From the NCBI GenBank assembly GCA_003167255.1, contig PMTR01000080.1, positions 51,132-114,588 of the forward strand: a stretch of 63,457 bases of DNA, given 5' to 3'. The notes below the pieces were generated by a model that saw only the letters and a list, made by a program, of their open reading frames with translations, searched no databases and was not told where the DNA came from. Each line of letters begins with the position of its first letter. Position 1 is the first letter of the stretch. Shown piece after piece: positions 56,553 to 63,457 of this stretch. The position numbers were made by a program, and so were the translations under genes. This DNA comes from Bryobacterales bacterium (lineage in GTDB: Bacteria; Acidobacteriota; Terriglobia; Bryobacterales; Bryobacteraceae).

Positions 56553-59500
56553 ATGAAGAGCTGGCGCAATCTTATTTTATTGGCGGGTCTGGCGGGCGCG
56601 GCCTGGGGTCAAACCGATTCGGTCCTGTTTGGAACTGTAAAAGATCAAACCGGCGCCGGCCTGCCGGCGGCACTGGTCACAATTCAGAATGTGGAAACCG
56701 GCGCCCTCCGCAAGCTGTCGACCGACCCGGCGGGACGCTACGCGGCACCGTCGGTGGCGGTGGGCCACTACGAAGTGCGCGCCGAAAAACCCGGCTTCGC
56801 ACCGCAGACCAAGACTGGCATCCATCTGGTGGCCGGGCAGGAAGCTGCCGTCGATCTCACGCTGCAACTGGGCGAGTTGAGCCAGCAGGTCCAGGTGGTG
56901 GCAACGGAGCAGCCGGTAAACCTTTCCACATCCTCCACCGCCGGCCTGGTTGGCGAGCGCGAAGTGAAGGACCTGCCTCTGAACGGACGCAGCTACGACG
57001 CCCTGTTGAGCCTGAACCCGGGAATTGTGAACTACAGTTCGGAGCGATCGGGGGGAATCGGCACATCCAATTCGGCGGTGGGCAACATGTTCGCCGTCTC
57101 GGGACGGCGGCCGCAGGAAAACCTGTTCCTGCTAAACGGCATCGAGTACACCGGCGCGTCGGAGATCAACGTGACACCCGGGGGCGCCAGCGGGCAGTTG
57201 CTGGGGGTGGAGGCCGTTCGCGAGTTTAACGTGGTCAGCGAGAGTTACGGGGCGCAGTACGGCAAGCGGCCCGGCGCGCAGATCAGCATTGTCACAGCCT
57301 CCGGGGCCAACCAGCCGCACGGCAGCGTGTACGAATTTATGCGCAACAGCGCATTCGACGCGCGCAACTTCTTCGACTTCGGAAATATCCCGCGGTTTGA
57401 GCGCAATGAGTTCGGAGCGTCGGGGGGCGCGGCCATCGAACGCGATAAAACCTTCGTATTTGGGAACTATGAAGGCTTCCGCCAGCGCCTTGGCTTGAGC
57501 GATGTGACGCTGGCGCCGGACAACCATGCCCGCGCCGGATACTTGCCGAACTCGAACGGGGCTCTCAGTTATGTGGGAGTCGCCCCGGGCGCGCAGCCGC
57601 TGCTGGGGCTGTGGCCCGTGCAGAATGGGCCGAGTCTGGGAGGGGGTATCGGAGAAGCCTACAGCCATCCGCTGCAAACCATCCGCGAAGACTTCGGCAC
57701 CACCCGGCTGGACCGCAATTTCTCCGACAACGACACGCTGTTCGGCGTGTACACGGTGGACGATAGCCAGGACAACACCCCCACGGCGAATCCGCTGAGC
57801 CTGGTGTTTGAAACGTTGCGCGAGCAGGTGGCCAGCGTGCAGGAGACCCACGTCTTTTCCGCCAACGCGCTGAACTCGGCTCGCGTGGGCTATTCCCGGG
57901 CGTCATACTATTTCACGGGGCAGACGCCGGTCAACGTTCCGGGCTGGGTGCAGGGCGATCCCATCGGAGCGGTGGTCATCGGCGGCGGCACGGCCTCCAA
58001 CGGAGCTTCGCAAATCACGGGGGCGGGGACCAACGTCGGCAGCAATCTTTCGGCCGCCCGCAACCTCTTCACCTATGAGGATCACGTGAGCCTGACGCAT
58101 GGGATTCATCGCCTGGAAGCCGGCGTCTGGGTGCAACGCATTCAGAACAACGACAACCTGGCGCAGGACCAGTGCGGGCAGGCTTCCTTCAGCAGCCTCA
58201 CCAGTTTGCTGGCAGGCACGGTGGGCACGTTCACGGTGGTTCCGGCGTCGACGCGGTTGGGCTGGCGATCGCTGGAAGCCGCGGAATATGCGCTGGACTC
58301 GATCCGCGTGGGGAATCGGCTGGAAGTGTCGGCAGGATTCCGCGCGGAACACTCCAACGGAATGCAAGAAGCGCACGGCCGCGCTTCGAACTACGGATTT
58401 GACGCCAATGGCGCGATTCAAACGCAGCCGAGCGTCGGCGATTCGGTCTTCACGGTGAATCGTGGGAAGTTCCTGCCGGAGCCGCGGGCGGGGCTCGCCT
58501 GGGACCCGTTCGGCCGCGGCAAAACGGCGATCCACGCCGGGTTTGGCATCTATCATGCGCAGTTGGATTCGTTGAGCTACCGGCTCGACCAGAACGGGCC
58601 GTTCAACACCACGGTCTCGCTGAAGAACGTTTCGCTGAACGGCCTGAGCATCGTGCCGGGCGCGGCGCCGCCTTCGGGCAGCCTGGTCTCGCCGAGCGGC
58701 ATTCAGCCGGACGCCTGGATTCCCACGGTGGTGTCATACACCTTCAAGGTGGAACAGGCGCTGGCGCGAATGTGGAGCGTCAGCGCGGGGTACGCGGGCT
58801 CGCGCGGATACCATGAGATTCTCTCCATCGACGCGAATCTGCCGGCTACGGCGATCTGCCCCGCATCTCCGTGCCCGGCCGGCCTGGCGGCGGGCACGCT
58901 TTACATCGCGTCCGGCACACCGCTGGCGAATCCCAAGGTGGCCAATACCACCACCTGGTGGTCGAACGGGCAGAGCAGTTACAACGCCCTGCAGATTGAC
59001 GTGAACCACCACCTGGCGCGCGGCCTGCGGATCCGCGGCGCGTTCACGCTCTCGAAGAGCCTGGATGATGGCACTGCGTGGAACAGCAGCGTGGGCGCAA
59101 ACGCTCCGGGCTTCGTGATGTATGCCTCGAATCCACGGATCGATTGGGGACCGTCGACCTACGACGTGCGGCAAGCCCTGGTGATTCACGGCCTGTGGGA
59201 ACTGCCGCTGGGGCGGTTGCGCGGGGCAGCGAGCAAGTTCCTGGGAGGCTGGAGCCTGAGCGGCATTGCGACCGTGCAATCGGGCTTCCCGTTCACGCCG
59301 CAATTGGGCTATAACCCATCGAACGACGGCGACAGCCGCAACCCCGTGCGGCCGTCGTGGAATCCGGCCTTCCAGGGGCCGGTGATCGAAGGCAACCCCA
59401 ACCAGTATTTCAATCCGGCCGCGTTCCTGGCGCCGGCCAACGGCACATACGGCAATGTCGGGCGGGACCCGCTGGCCGGGCCGGGAACCCGCACGGTCGA

Positions 59501-59714
59501 CGTGTCGGCGGCAAAAATCACGCGGCTTACCGAGAGGCTCAAACTACAGTTCCGAGCCGAGGTTTTCAACGTGACGAATCACGTGAACCTGGCGACGCCC
59601 AACACCGTGGTTTTCTCGTCGGCGTCGACGGCGCCTTCGGTGACGGCGGGATTGATCACGGCGACGTCGACCGCATCGCGGCAGATTCAGTTTGGGTTGA
59701 AGGCCATCTGGTAA
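56553..59714 (+). CDS. Oar-like TonB-dependent receptor
   Basis: A 1053-aa outer membrane protein. The signal peptide (NLILLAGLAGAAWG) is followed by a carboxypeptidase-regulatory-like beta domain (VLFGTVKDQTGAGLPAALVT, GRYAAPSVAVGHYEVRAEKPGF; about 20-105), then a plug domain (VKDLPLNGRSYDALLSLNPG, FLLNGIEYTGASEIN; about 130-250) and a 22-strand-type barrel ending in FGLKAIW. GGGGAA lies 5 nt before the ATG at 56553; the ATG at 56541 overlaps this site. This TonB-receptor type is expanded in Acidobacteria. Its position head-to-head with cysD suggests a link to sulfur uptake, though this is inference. Confidence 0.92.
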   Translation: MKSWRNLILLAGLAGAAWGQTDSVLFGTVKDQTGAGLPAALVTIQNVETGALRKLSTDPAGRYAAPSVAVGHYEVRAEKPGFAPQTKTGIHLVAGQEAAVDLTLQLGELSQQVQVVATEQPVNLSTSSTAGLVGEREVKDLPLNGRSYDALLSLNPGIVNYSSERSGGIGTSNSAVGNMFAVSGRRPQENLFLLNGIEYTGASEINVTPGGASGQLLGVEAVREFNVVSESYGAQYGKRPGAQISIVTASGANQPHGSVYEFMRNSAFDARNFFDFGNIPRFERNEFGASGGAAIERDKTFVFGNYEGFRQRLGLSDVTLAPDNHARAGYLPNSNGALSYVGVAPGAQPLLGLWPVQNGPSLGGGIGEAYSHPLQTIREDFGTTRLDRNFSDNDTLFGVYTVDDSQDNTPTANPLSLVFETLREQVASVQETHVFSANALNSARVGYSRASYYFTGQTPVNVPGWVQGDPIGAVVIGGGTASNGASQITGAGTNVGSNLSAARNLFTYEDHVSLTHGIHRLEAGVWVQRIQNNDNLAQDQCGQASFSSLTSLLAGTVGTFTVVPASTRLGWRSLEAAEYALDSIRVGNRLEVSAGFRAEHSNGMQEAHGRASNYGFDANGAIQTQPSVGDSVFTVNRGKFLPEPRAGLAWDPFGRGKTAIHAGFGIYHAQLDSLSYRLDQNGPFNTTVSLKNVSLNGLSIVPGAAPPSGSLVSPSGIQPDAWIPTVVSYTFKVEQALARMWSVSAGYAGSRGYHEILSIDANLPATAICPASPCPAGLAAGTLYIASGTPLANPKVANTTTWWSNGQSSYNALQIDVNHHLARGLRIRGAFTLSKSLDDGTAWNSSVGANAPGFVMYASNPRIDWGPSTYDVRQALVIHGLWELPLGRLRGAASKFLGGWSLSGIATVQSGFPFTPQLGYNPSNDGDSRNPVRPSWNPAFQGPVIEGNPNQYFNPAAFLAPANGTYGNVGRDPLAGPGTRTVDVSAAKITRLTERLKLQFRAEVFNVTNHVNLATPNTVVFSSASTAPSVTAGLITATSTASRQIQFGLKAIW

Positions 59715-59731
59715 GAGCGCCCGGCGGTTTT

Positions 59732-59820
59732 TGTGGGGCAGGATGGTATCCTGCGCGGCCGTTGGTACGCGCAAGCAGGCGAATTACCAACCCGTCGCAA
59801 GGCGCCGGCTTGTGGGGCAG
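59732..59820. repeat. Palindromic/direct repeat region before yebC
   Basis: TGTGGGGCAG occurs at 59732-59741 and again at 59811-59820, enclosing GGATGGTATCC, GTTGGTACGC...ACCAAC and GGCGCCGG. It is a diverged, possibly doubled, copy of the GTGGGGC family. Confidence 0.6.
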
Positions 59821-59942
59821 CTTGTCAACCAGCAGTCCCCCCTTGCCTTTACCCGATTTCCCGATTCTGCTATCCTCAATACGTTGAATTCATAACATTT
59901 TGCACTCCCCGGCGACGGGCCGGGCCTGCCTGCGAGGTTCAT

Positions 59943-60689
59943 ATGTCGGGCCACTCCAAATGGGCTACCATTAAACACAAAAAGGCGGCACTGGACGCCA
60001 AGCGCGGGAAATCGTTCACGCGCATCATTAAGGAAATCATGATCGCCGCCCGCAGTGGCGGGGACCCCGACGGGAACCCCCGGTTGCGCACGGCTATCCT
60101 GGCCGCCAAAGCCGCCAGCATGCCTTCCGACAACATCAAGAAAGCCGTCATGCGCGGCACCGGCGAACTGGAAGGCGGCCAGATCGAAGAGGTCATGTTC
60201 GAAGGCTATGGGCCCGGAGGCTCCGCGGTCCTGGTCAATGTCGCTACCGATAATCGCAATCGGACGGTGAGCGATATCCGCCATATCTTCTCCAAGAACG
60301 GCGGCAACATGGGCGCGGAAGGAAGTGTCGCCTGGATGTTCGATCGCAAGAGCCAGATCCTGGTCGCTTCCGACAAAGCCGACGAGGAAAAGCTGATGGG
60401 CATCGTTCTCGATGCCGGCGCCGACGATCTGCGCGATGACGGCGATCAGTGGGCCGTGCTTTCGCCCCCCGACAGGCACGACGCCGTACTCAAGGCGCTG
60501 ACCGCCGCGGGCATCGTCCCGGACGAGGCAGGCGTTGCCATGGTTCCCAGAAACCTGCTGCGCATCGAAGGTAAGAACGCCAGCTCCATGCTCCGGTTGA
60601 GCGAAGCCCTCGAAGAACACGACGACGTGCAGAGCGTGTTCTCCAACTTCGATATCGACGAGAAGGATCTATTGGCGATGGCAGAGTAA
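59943..60689 (+). CDS. yebC: YebC/PmpR family transcription/translation factor
   Basis: A 248-aa protein with the canonical start [57 protein letters not shown], and [27 protein letters not shown] (by position). Family members regulate transcription and help translate proline-rich stretches. It lies 1 nt upstream of ruvC, the conserved arrangement. CGAGGT precedes the ATG by 5 nt. Confidence 0.97.
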   Translation: MSGHSKWATIKHKKAALDAKRGKSFTRIIKEIMIAARSGGDPDGNPRLRTAILAAKAASMPSDNIKKAVMRGTGELEGGQIEEVMFEGYGPGGSAVLVNVATDNRNRTVSDIRHIFSKNGGNMGAEGSVAWMFDRKSQILVASDKADEEKLMGIVLDAGADDLRDDGDQWAVLSPPDRHDAVLKALTAAGIVPDEAGVAMVPRNLLRIEGKNASSMLRLSEALEEHDDVQSVFSNFDIDEKDLLAMAE

Positions 60690-60690
60690 C

Positions 60691-61179
60691 GTGCGCGTCC
60701 TCGGCATCGATTGCGGGTCGCAGCGTACCGGTTACGGCGTAATCGAAAGCGATGGCCGGGATCATCGCATGGTAATCGCCGGGACGATTTGCACGAGTCC
60801 TAAATGGCCGTTTGAGCAGCGGCTGCTCGAAATCTCCACCGGGCTGCGCCGCATCATGGGCGAACATGCCCCCGAATTCGCGGCGGTGGAAGAGGTTTTT
60901 CATTCGGCGAACGCTAAAACGGCGCTGAAGCTGGCGCACGTCCGGGGCGTTGCCCTGCTGGCCATCGCGGAAGCGGGGCTGAAACTGGCGGAGTACTCTC
61001 CGTTGGAGGTTAAGGTGAGCGTGGTGGGCTACGGCCGCGCCGAAAAGTGCCAGGTGCAGATGATGGTGCAATCCTTGTTGCATCTGCCGGAACCGATCCG
61101 GTCGGAAGACGCCGCCGACGCCCTGGCGGTGGCCATCTGCCATGCCACCCACGAAGCTGCCAGCCGCTTGCTGGCTTGA
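60691..61179 (+). CDS. ruvC: Holliday junction resolvase RuvC
   Basis: A 162-aa endonuclease. The catalytic acidic residues lie in [18 protein letters not shown] (Asp7), [20 protein letters not shown] (Glu near 66), and [15 protein letters not shown] (Asp near 138 and 141). It starts with GTG 1 nt after the yebC stop. ruvA and ruvB, usually next, are not here. Confidence 0.95.
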   Translation: MRVLGIDCGSQRTGYGVIESDGRDHRMVIAGTICTSPKWPFEQRLLEISTGLRRIMGEHAPEFAAVEEVFHSANAKTALKLAHVRGVALLAIAEAGLKLAEYSPLEVKVSVVGYGRAEKCQVQMMVQSLLHLPEPIRSEDAADALAVAICHATHEAASRLLA

Positions 61180-61192
61180 AGCGAGTATCGAT

Positions 61193-61807
61193 ATGAAGTG
61201 GTCTCTGCTCTTGCTCCTCTCGGCCACCGTGGTGGCTACCGCCGCTCCCCGGCTGTTTTACTCGCGCGCTTTCCCGGGCAGCGTGCCCGCCTATCTGGAA
61301 GTGACCATCGAAGCCAATGGCGACGCCGCCTACCGCGAAGCCGTCGACGACGAGTTGCCCGTCAAGTTCCACCTGAATGAGGCCGACACCCGTGAGGTCT
61401 TCGGCCTGGCCGATAAGCTCGATCACTTCGCACACGCGCTGGAAGCGCCCGTGAAGGTAGCCTTCATGGGCACCAAAACCTTCCGCTGGGAGAACGGCGC
61501 CGAAAAGGGCGAGGTCAAATTTAATTATTCGGAAGACCTTTCGGCCCGCGCGTTGCAGGACTGGTTCGAGCGGATGGCCGAATCGGCCCAGCATCGCCTG
61601 GAGCTCGAACGCACCGCCAAGTACGATCGCCTCGGCCTGGTGAACGCGCTCAATCTGCTGGCGTCGGCCTATGAGCGGAAACGTCTGGTGGCGCTGGACC
61701 AGTTCCTGCCGATGCTCGACCGCGTCTCGAACAACGAAAACTACATGCACACGGCGCGCGCCACGGCCGCCGAGATCGCCGAAGCCATTCGCAAAGCGCA
61801 GCCATGA
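61193..61807 (+). CDS. Secreted protein of unknown function
   Basis: A 204-aa exported protein: signal peptide (WSLLLLLSATVVATAA), then PAYLEVTIEANGDAAYREAV, VAFMGTKTFRWENGAEKGEV and a long helical C-terminal half (RALQDWFERMAESAQHRLEL, YERKRLVALDQFLPML). No catalytic motif is seen. It follows ruvC by 13 nt and overlaps the TlpA-like gene by ATGA, so the four genes from yebC are probably one operon. Confidence 0.8.
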   Translation: MKWSLLLLLSATVVATAAPRLFYSRAFPGSVPAYLEVTIEANGDAAYREAVDDELPVKFHLNEADTREVFGLADKLDHFAHALEAPVKVAFMGTKTFRWENGAEKGEVKFNYSEDLSARALQDWFERMAESAQHRLELERTAKYDRLGLVNALNLLASAYERKRLVALDQFLPMLDRVSNNENYMHTARATAAEIAEAIRKAQP

Positions 61808-63090
61808 ATCGGATTGCGGTGATCCTTCTGGCCGCTTGTTGGTGCGGCGCCGCGCAGCCACCACCGCCGGCCAAGCCCGCGGAAGTCTCGCCTCAGGAAA
61901 AAGCCGACCTGGAACGCGCGCTGGGCGAAGCCGGCGCCAGCCCGCTCGAGTTCCTGCGGGCCCTCGAAAAGCACCTGGCGCAGTACCCCGATTCGCCGCG
62001 CCGGGTGGACCTGGAACGCAGCGCCGCGAACGCCGCCATCGCCGCCAACGACGATTCGCTCATCGTCACCTGGGGTGAACGCGTGCTGGCGCGCCAACCC
62101 GCCGATCTCCAGATCCTGGCCCGCGTCACGCATTCGCTGCTGGCCGTCGAATCCAAGGACAACGCCGAGCGCGCCATCCGCTACGCGCACCGCGCCGAAG
62201 AGTTGATTCCCCACATGACGCAGGAGGGCGGCGCCCGCTTCCCCATGAGCGCCGGCGAGTGGCAGGCTCAGCGCGACCGCGCCATGGGCCGCGCGCTCAC
62301 CGATGAAGCCCGTGCCGCGGGCTTTCTGGGGCGCGGCGAAGAGGCGCTGGCCCTTGCGAAGCGCGCCTTCACGACGTGGCCCAATGCCGAATCCGCCCGC
62401 GAAACGGCCCGCGCCTTCGACCGTCTCGGCAAGCCCGCCGAGGCCGCCGTGGCCATGGCCGACGCTTTTGCCGTCCCCGATCTCTTCAACACCGACGCCC
62501 AGCGCGCTCGCGACCGCGGCCGTTTGGGCGAGTTCTATCGCCGGGCCCATGGATCCGAAACAGGCCTCGGTGACCTGGTGCTGGCCGCCTATGATCGCAA
62601 CCTCGCGCTGGCGAAGGCGCGCGAGCTCGGTGTGCGCCAGAGCGATCCCAACGCCGCGCTCACAGACCCCATGGCCTTCACGCTCTCCGGAGTCGATGGC
62701 GCCAAACTCAGCATGGCGGACCTCAAAGGCAAGGTGCTGGTGCTCGACTTCTGGGCCACCTGGTGCGCCCCGTGCCGCGAACAACATCCGCTCTACGAAC
62801 AGGTGAAGCAGCGGTTTCGCGACAACCCAGACGTGGTCTTTCTTTCGATCGACGCCGACGCCGATCTCGAAGCCGTCAAGCCCTTCCTCCAGGAAGCCGG
62901 GTGGCAGGGTCCCGTGTATTTCGAGGATGGTCTCACGCGCGTGCTGGCCGTCGAGTCGCTGCCCACTACCATTCTGATCGACCGGCGCGGCCGGGTTTTC
63001 AGCCGCATGAACGGCTTCGTGAAGCAGCTTTTCGTGGACGCGCTGACCGACCGCATCCGCGGCGCGCTGGCCGCCGCGCCGCGCCCTTAA
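61804..63090 (+). CDS. TPR-like protein with C-terminal TlpA/ResA-type thioredoxin
   Basis: A 428-aa exported protein. A signal peptide (IAVILLAACWCGAAQ; the Cys makes a lipoprotein possible) leads to about 260 residues of TPR-like helices (ALEKHLAQYPDSPRRVD, ERVLARQPADLQILARV, ALAKRAFTTWPNAESA). The C-terminal AhpC/TSA-thioredoxin domain has MADLKGKVLVLDFWATWCAPCREQHPLY (WCAPC active site near residue 321) and cis-Pro VESLPTTILIDRRGRV. It probably reduces or isomerises periplasmic thiols. Translationally coupled to the upstream secreted protein. Confidence 0.9.
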   Translation: MNRIAVILLAACWCGAAQPPPPAKPAEVSPQEKADLERALGEAGASPLEFLRALEKHLAQYPDSPRRVDLERSAANAAIAANDDSLIVTWGERVLARQPADLQILARVTHSLLAVESKDNAERAIRYAHRAEELIPHMTQEGGARFPMSAGEWQAQRDRAMGRALTDEARAAGFLGRGEEALALAKRAFTTWPNAESARETARAFDRLGKPAEAAVAMADAFAVPDLFNTDAQRARDRGRLGEFYRRAHGSETGLGDLVLAAYDRNLALAKARELGVRQSDPNAALTDPMAFTLSGVDGAKLSMADLKGKVLVLDFWATWCAPCREQHPLYEQVKQRFRDNPDVVFLSIDADADLEAVKPFLQEAGWQGPVYFEDGLTRVLAVESLPTTILIDRRGRVFSRMNGFVKQLFVDALTDRIRGALAAAPRP

Positions 63091-63157
63091 GCCTTTTTGC
63101 TATACAATATTTTGGCGGGCGCAGGAAATTCAAAGGGAGCTGAGACACTCACTGGGT

Positions 63158-63385
63158 ATGTCTGATCGCGGACTGTTGTTCCTCTTCAGTATTTTCATGA
63201 TTGTGGTTTCGCTGGGCGCGGCGGCCTATTTGGTCTCGACCGGTCAGGCCCTGACCATCGACGGTCTTTTCACGGTTCTGGTCGCGCTGTTGACCGCCTT
63301 GGTCTTCGCGCTCTACATCATGTTCGTGATTCACCGGGCCATGGAGCCGGCCAAGCCGCCGTCGAAGCCTGCCGCGCAGGGATAA
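63158..63385 (+). CDS. Small membrane protein with two helices
   Basis: A 75-aa protein with two hydrophobic helices (FLFSIFMIVVSLGAAAYLV and GLFTVLVALLTALVFALYIM) and a basic Pro-rich tail (AKPPSKPAAQG). No family is recognised. TACAAT at about 63104-63109 could be the -10 box; GGGAG lies 18 nt before the ATG, farther than usual. Confidence 0.7.
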   Translation: MSDRGLLFLFSIFMIVVSLGAAAYLVSTGQALTIDGLFTVLVALLTALVFALYIMFVIHRAMEPAKPPSKPAAQG

Positions 63386-63434
63386 GAAGCGGTCACGCGC
63401 GGTCGCAAGCCGTGAAGAAATCGAGATCGCCAGG

Positions 63435-63457
63435 TTGACAGGGTCGAAAAAGCGCCG
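63435..63457. repeat. Edge of a further dispersed repeat copy
   Basis: TTGACAGGGTCGAAAAAG (63435-63452) is the exact complement of 23707-23724, the right edge of the inner element nested in the hem operon. The window ends inside this copy. Confidence 0.6.

Noticed and set aside
1-63457. CRISPR array or complete insertion sequence
   Set aside because: No regularly spaced direct repeats were seen and no transposase or integrase motif (DDE, HUH, Tyr-recombinase) occurs in any convincing frame; repeats present are dispersed palindromes.

Overview
The window is a stretch of high-GC (roughly 60-65 %) bacterial chromosome that looks like an Acidobacteriota member, most likely of the Solibacteres/Bryobacter type. 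The evidence is the gene repertoire: a VWFA-related 'Acidobacterial' secreted protein (20402-21367), an Oar-like TonB-dependent receptor with an N-terminal carboxypeptidase-regulatory domain (56553-59714), a membrane protein combining a DNA-binding-like domain, a TolB-like domain and TPRs (10752-12626), a ToxR-type regulator with a LamG sensor (28880-30715), two PEP-CTERM proteins and many secreted TPR or lipocalin-like proteins. Lineage is inferred from gene content only; there is no rRNA gene. No tRNA, CRISPR array or complete insertion sequence was seen.

Layout. 1-3.7 kb (minus): a translationally coupled surface-polysaccharide operon (epimerase, methyltransferase, GT2 glycosyltransferase, DegT aminotransferase). 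3.8-6.9 kb (minus): rnc and two secreted TPR proteins. 7-10.4 kb: a PCP_red-like small protein, a frameshifted PEP-CTERM gene and a large secreted protein of unknown function. 10.7-18.5 kb: TolB/TPR membrane protein, lone ABC ATPase, HigBA module 1, secreted protein, aminotransferase, M28 peptidase. 18.6-22 kb: small conserved protein, HNH endonuclease, comF, VWFA protein, udk. 22-26.8 kb (minus): heme/siroheme operon hemX-hemA-hemC-[nested repeat]-cobA/hemD-udk. 27-28.1 kb: HigBA module 2 abutting the relic of a MazF-type module. 28.1-32.5 kb: PEP-CTERM protein divergent from a ToxR-LamG regulator, a CcmH-DsbA fusion and a Tat-exported zincin candidate. 32.5-36.6 kb: mtaB, then the classic ffs-dnaX-ybaB-recR cluster (minus). 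37.4-40.8 kb: an accessory island of unknown genes, including a DUF4238-type protein, lying between two copies of a segment that carries the 3' end of the fabI-like gene. 40.8-45.5 kb (minus): coupled operon PP2C phosphatase, nnrE/nnrD, tsaE, fabI-like. 46-50.2 kb (minus): tldD, a phd-vapC module, tldE/pmbA and a small membrane protein. 50.4-52.4 kb: argS. 52.5-56.4 kb (minus): assimilatory sulfate operon cysD-cysN-cysH-tauE, divergent from the Oar-like receptor. 59.9-63.1 kb: yebC, ruvC, a secreted protein and a TlpA-like thioredoxin, then a small membrane protein.

The most striking genome-scale feature is a set of short palindromic repeats (core GTGGGGCAG or GTGGGACAG with GC-rich hairpins) in nearly every convergent or intergenic gap. 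One copy is nested in another inside the hem operon, one is flanked by a 21-nt direct repeat, and several encode the tails of neighbouring proteins. Three toxin-antitoxin modules plus one decayed module also lie in the window.
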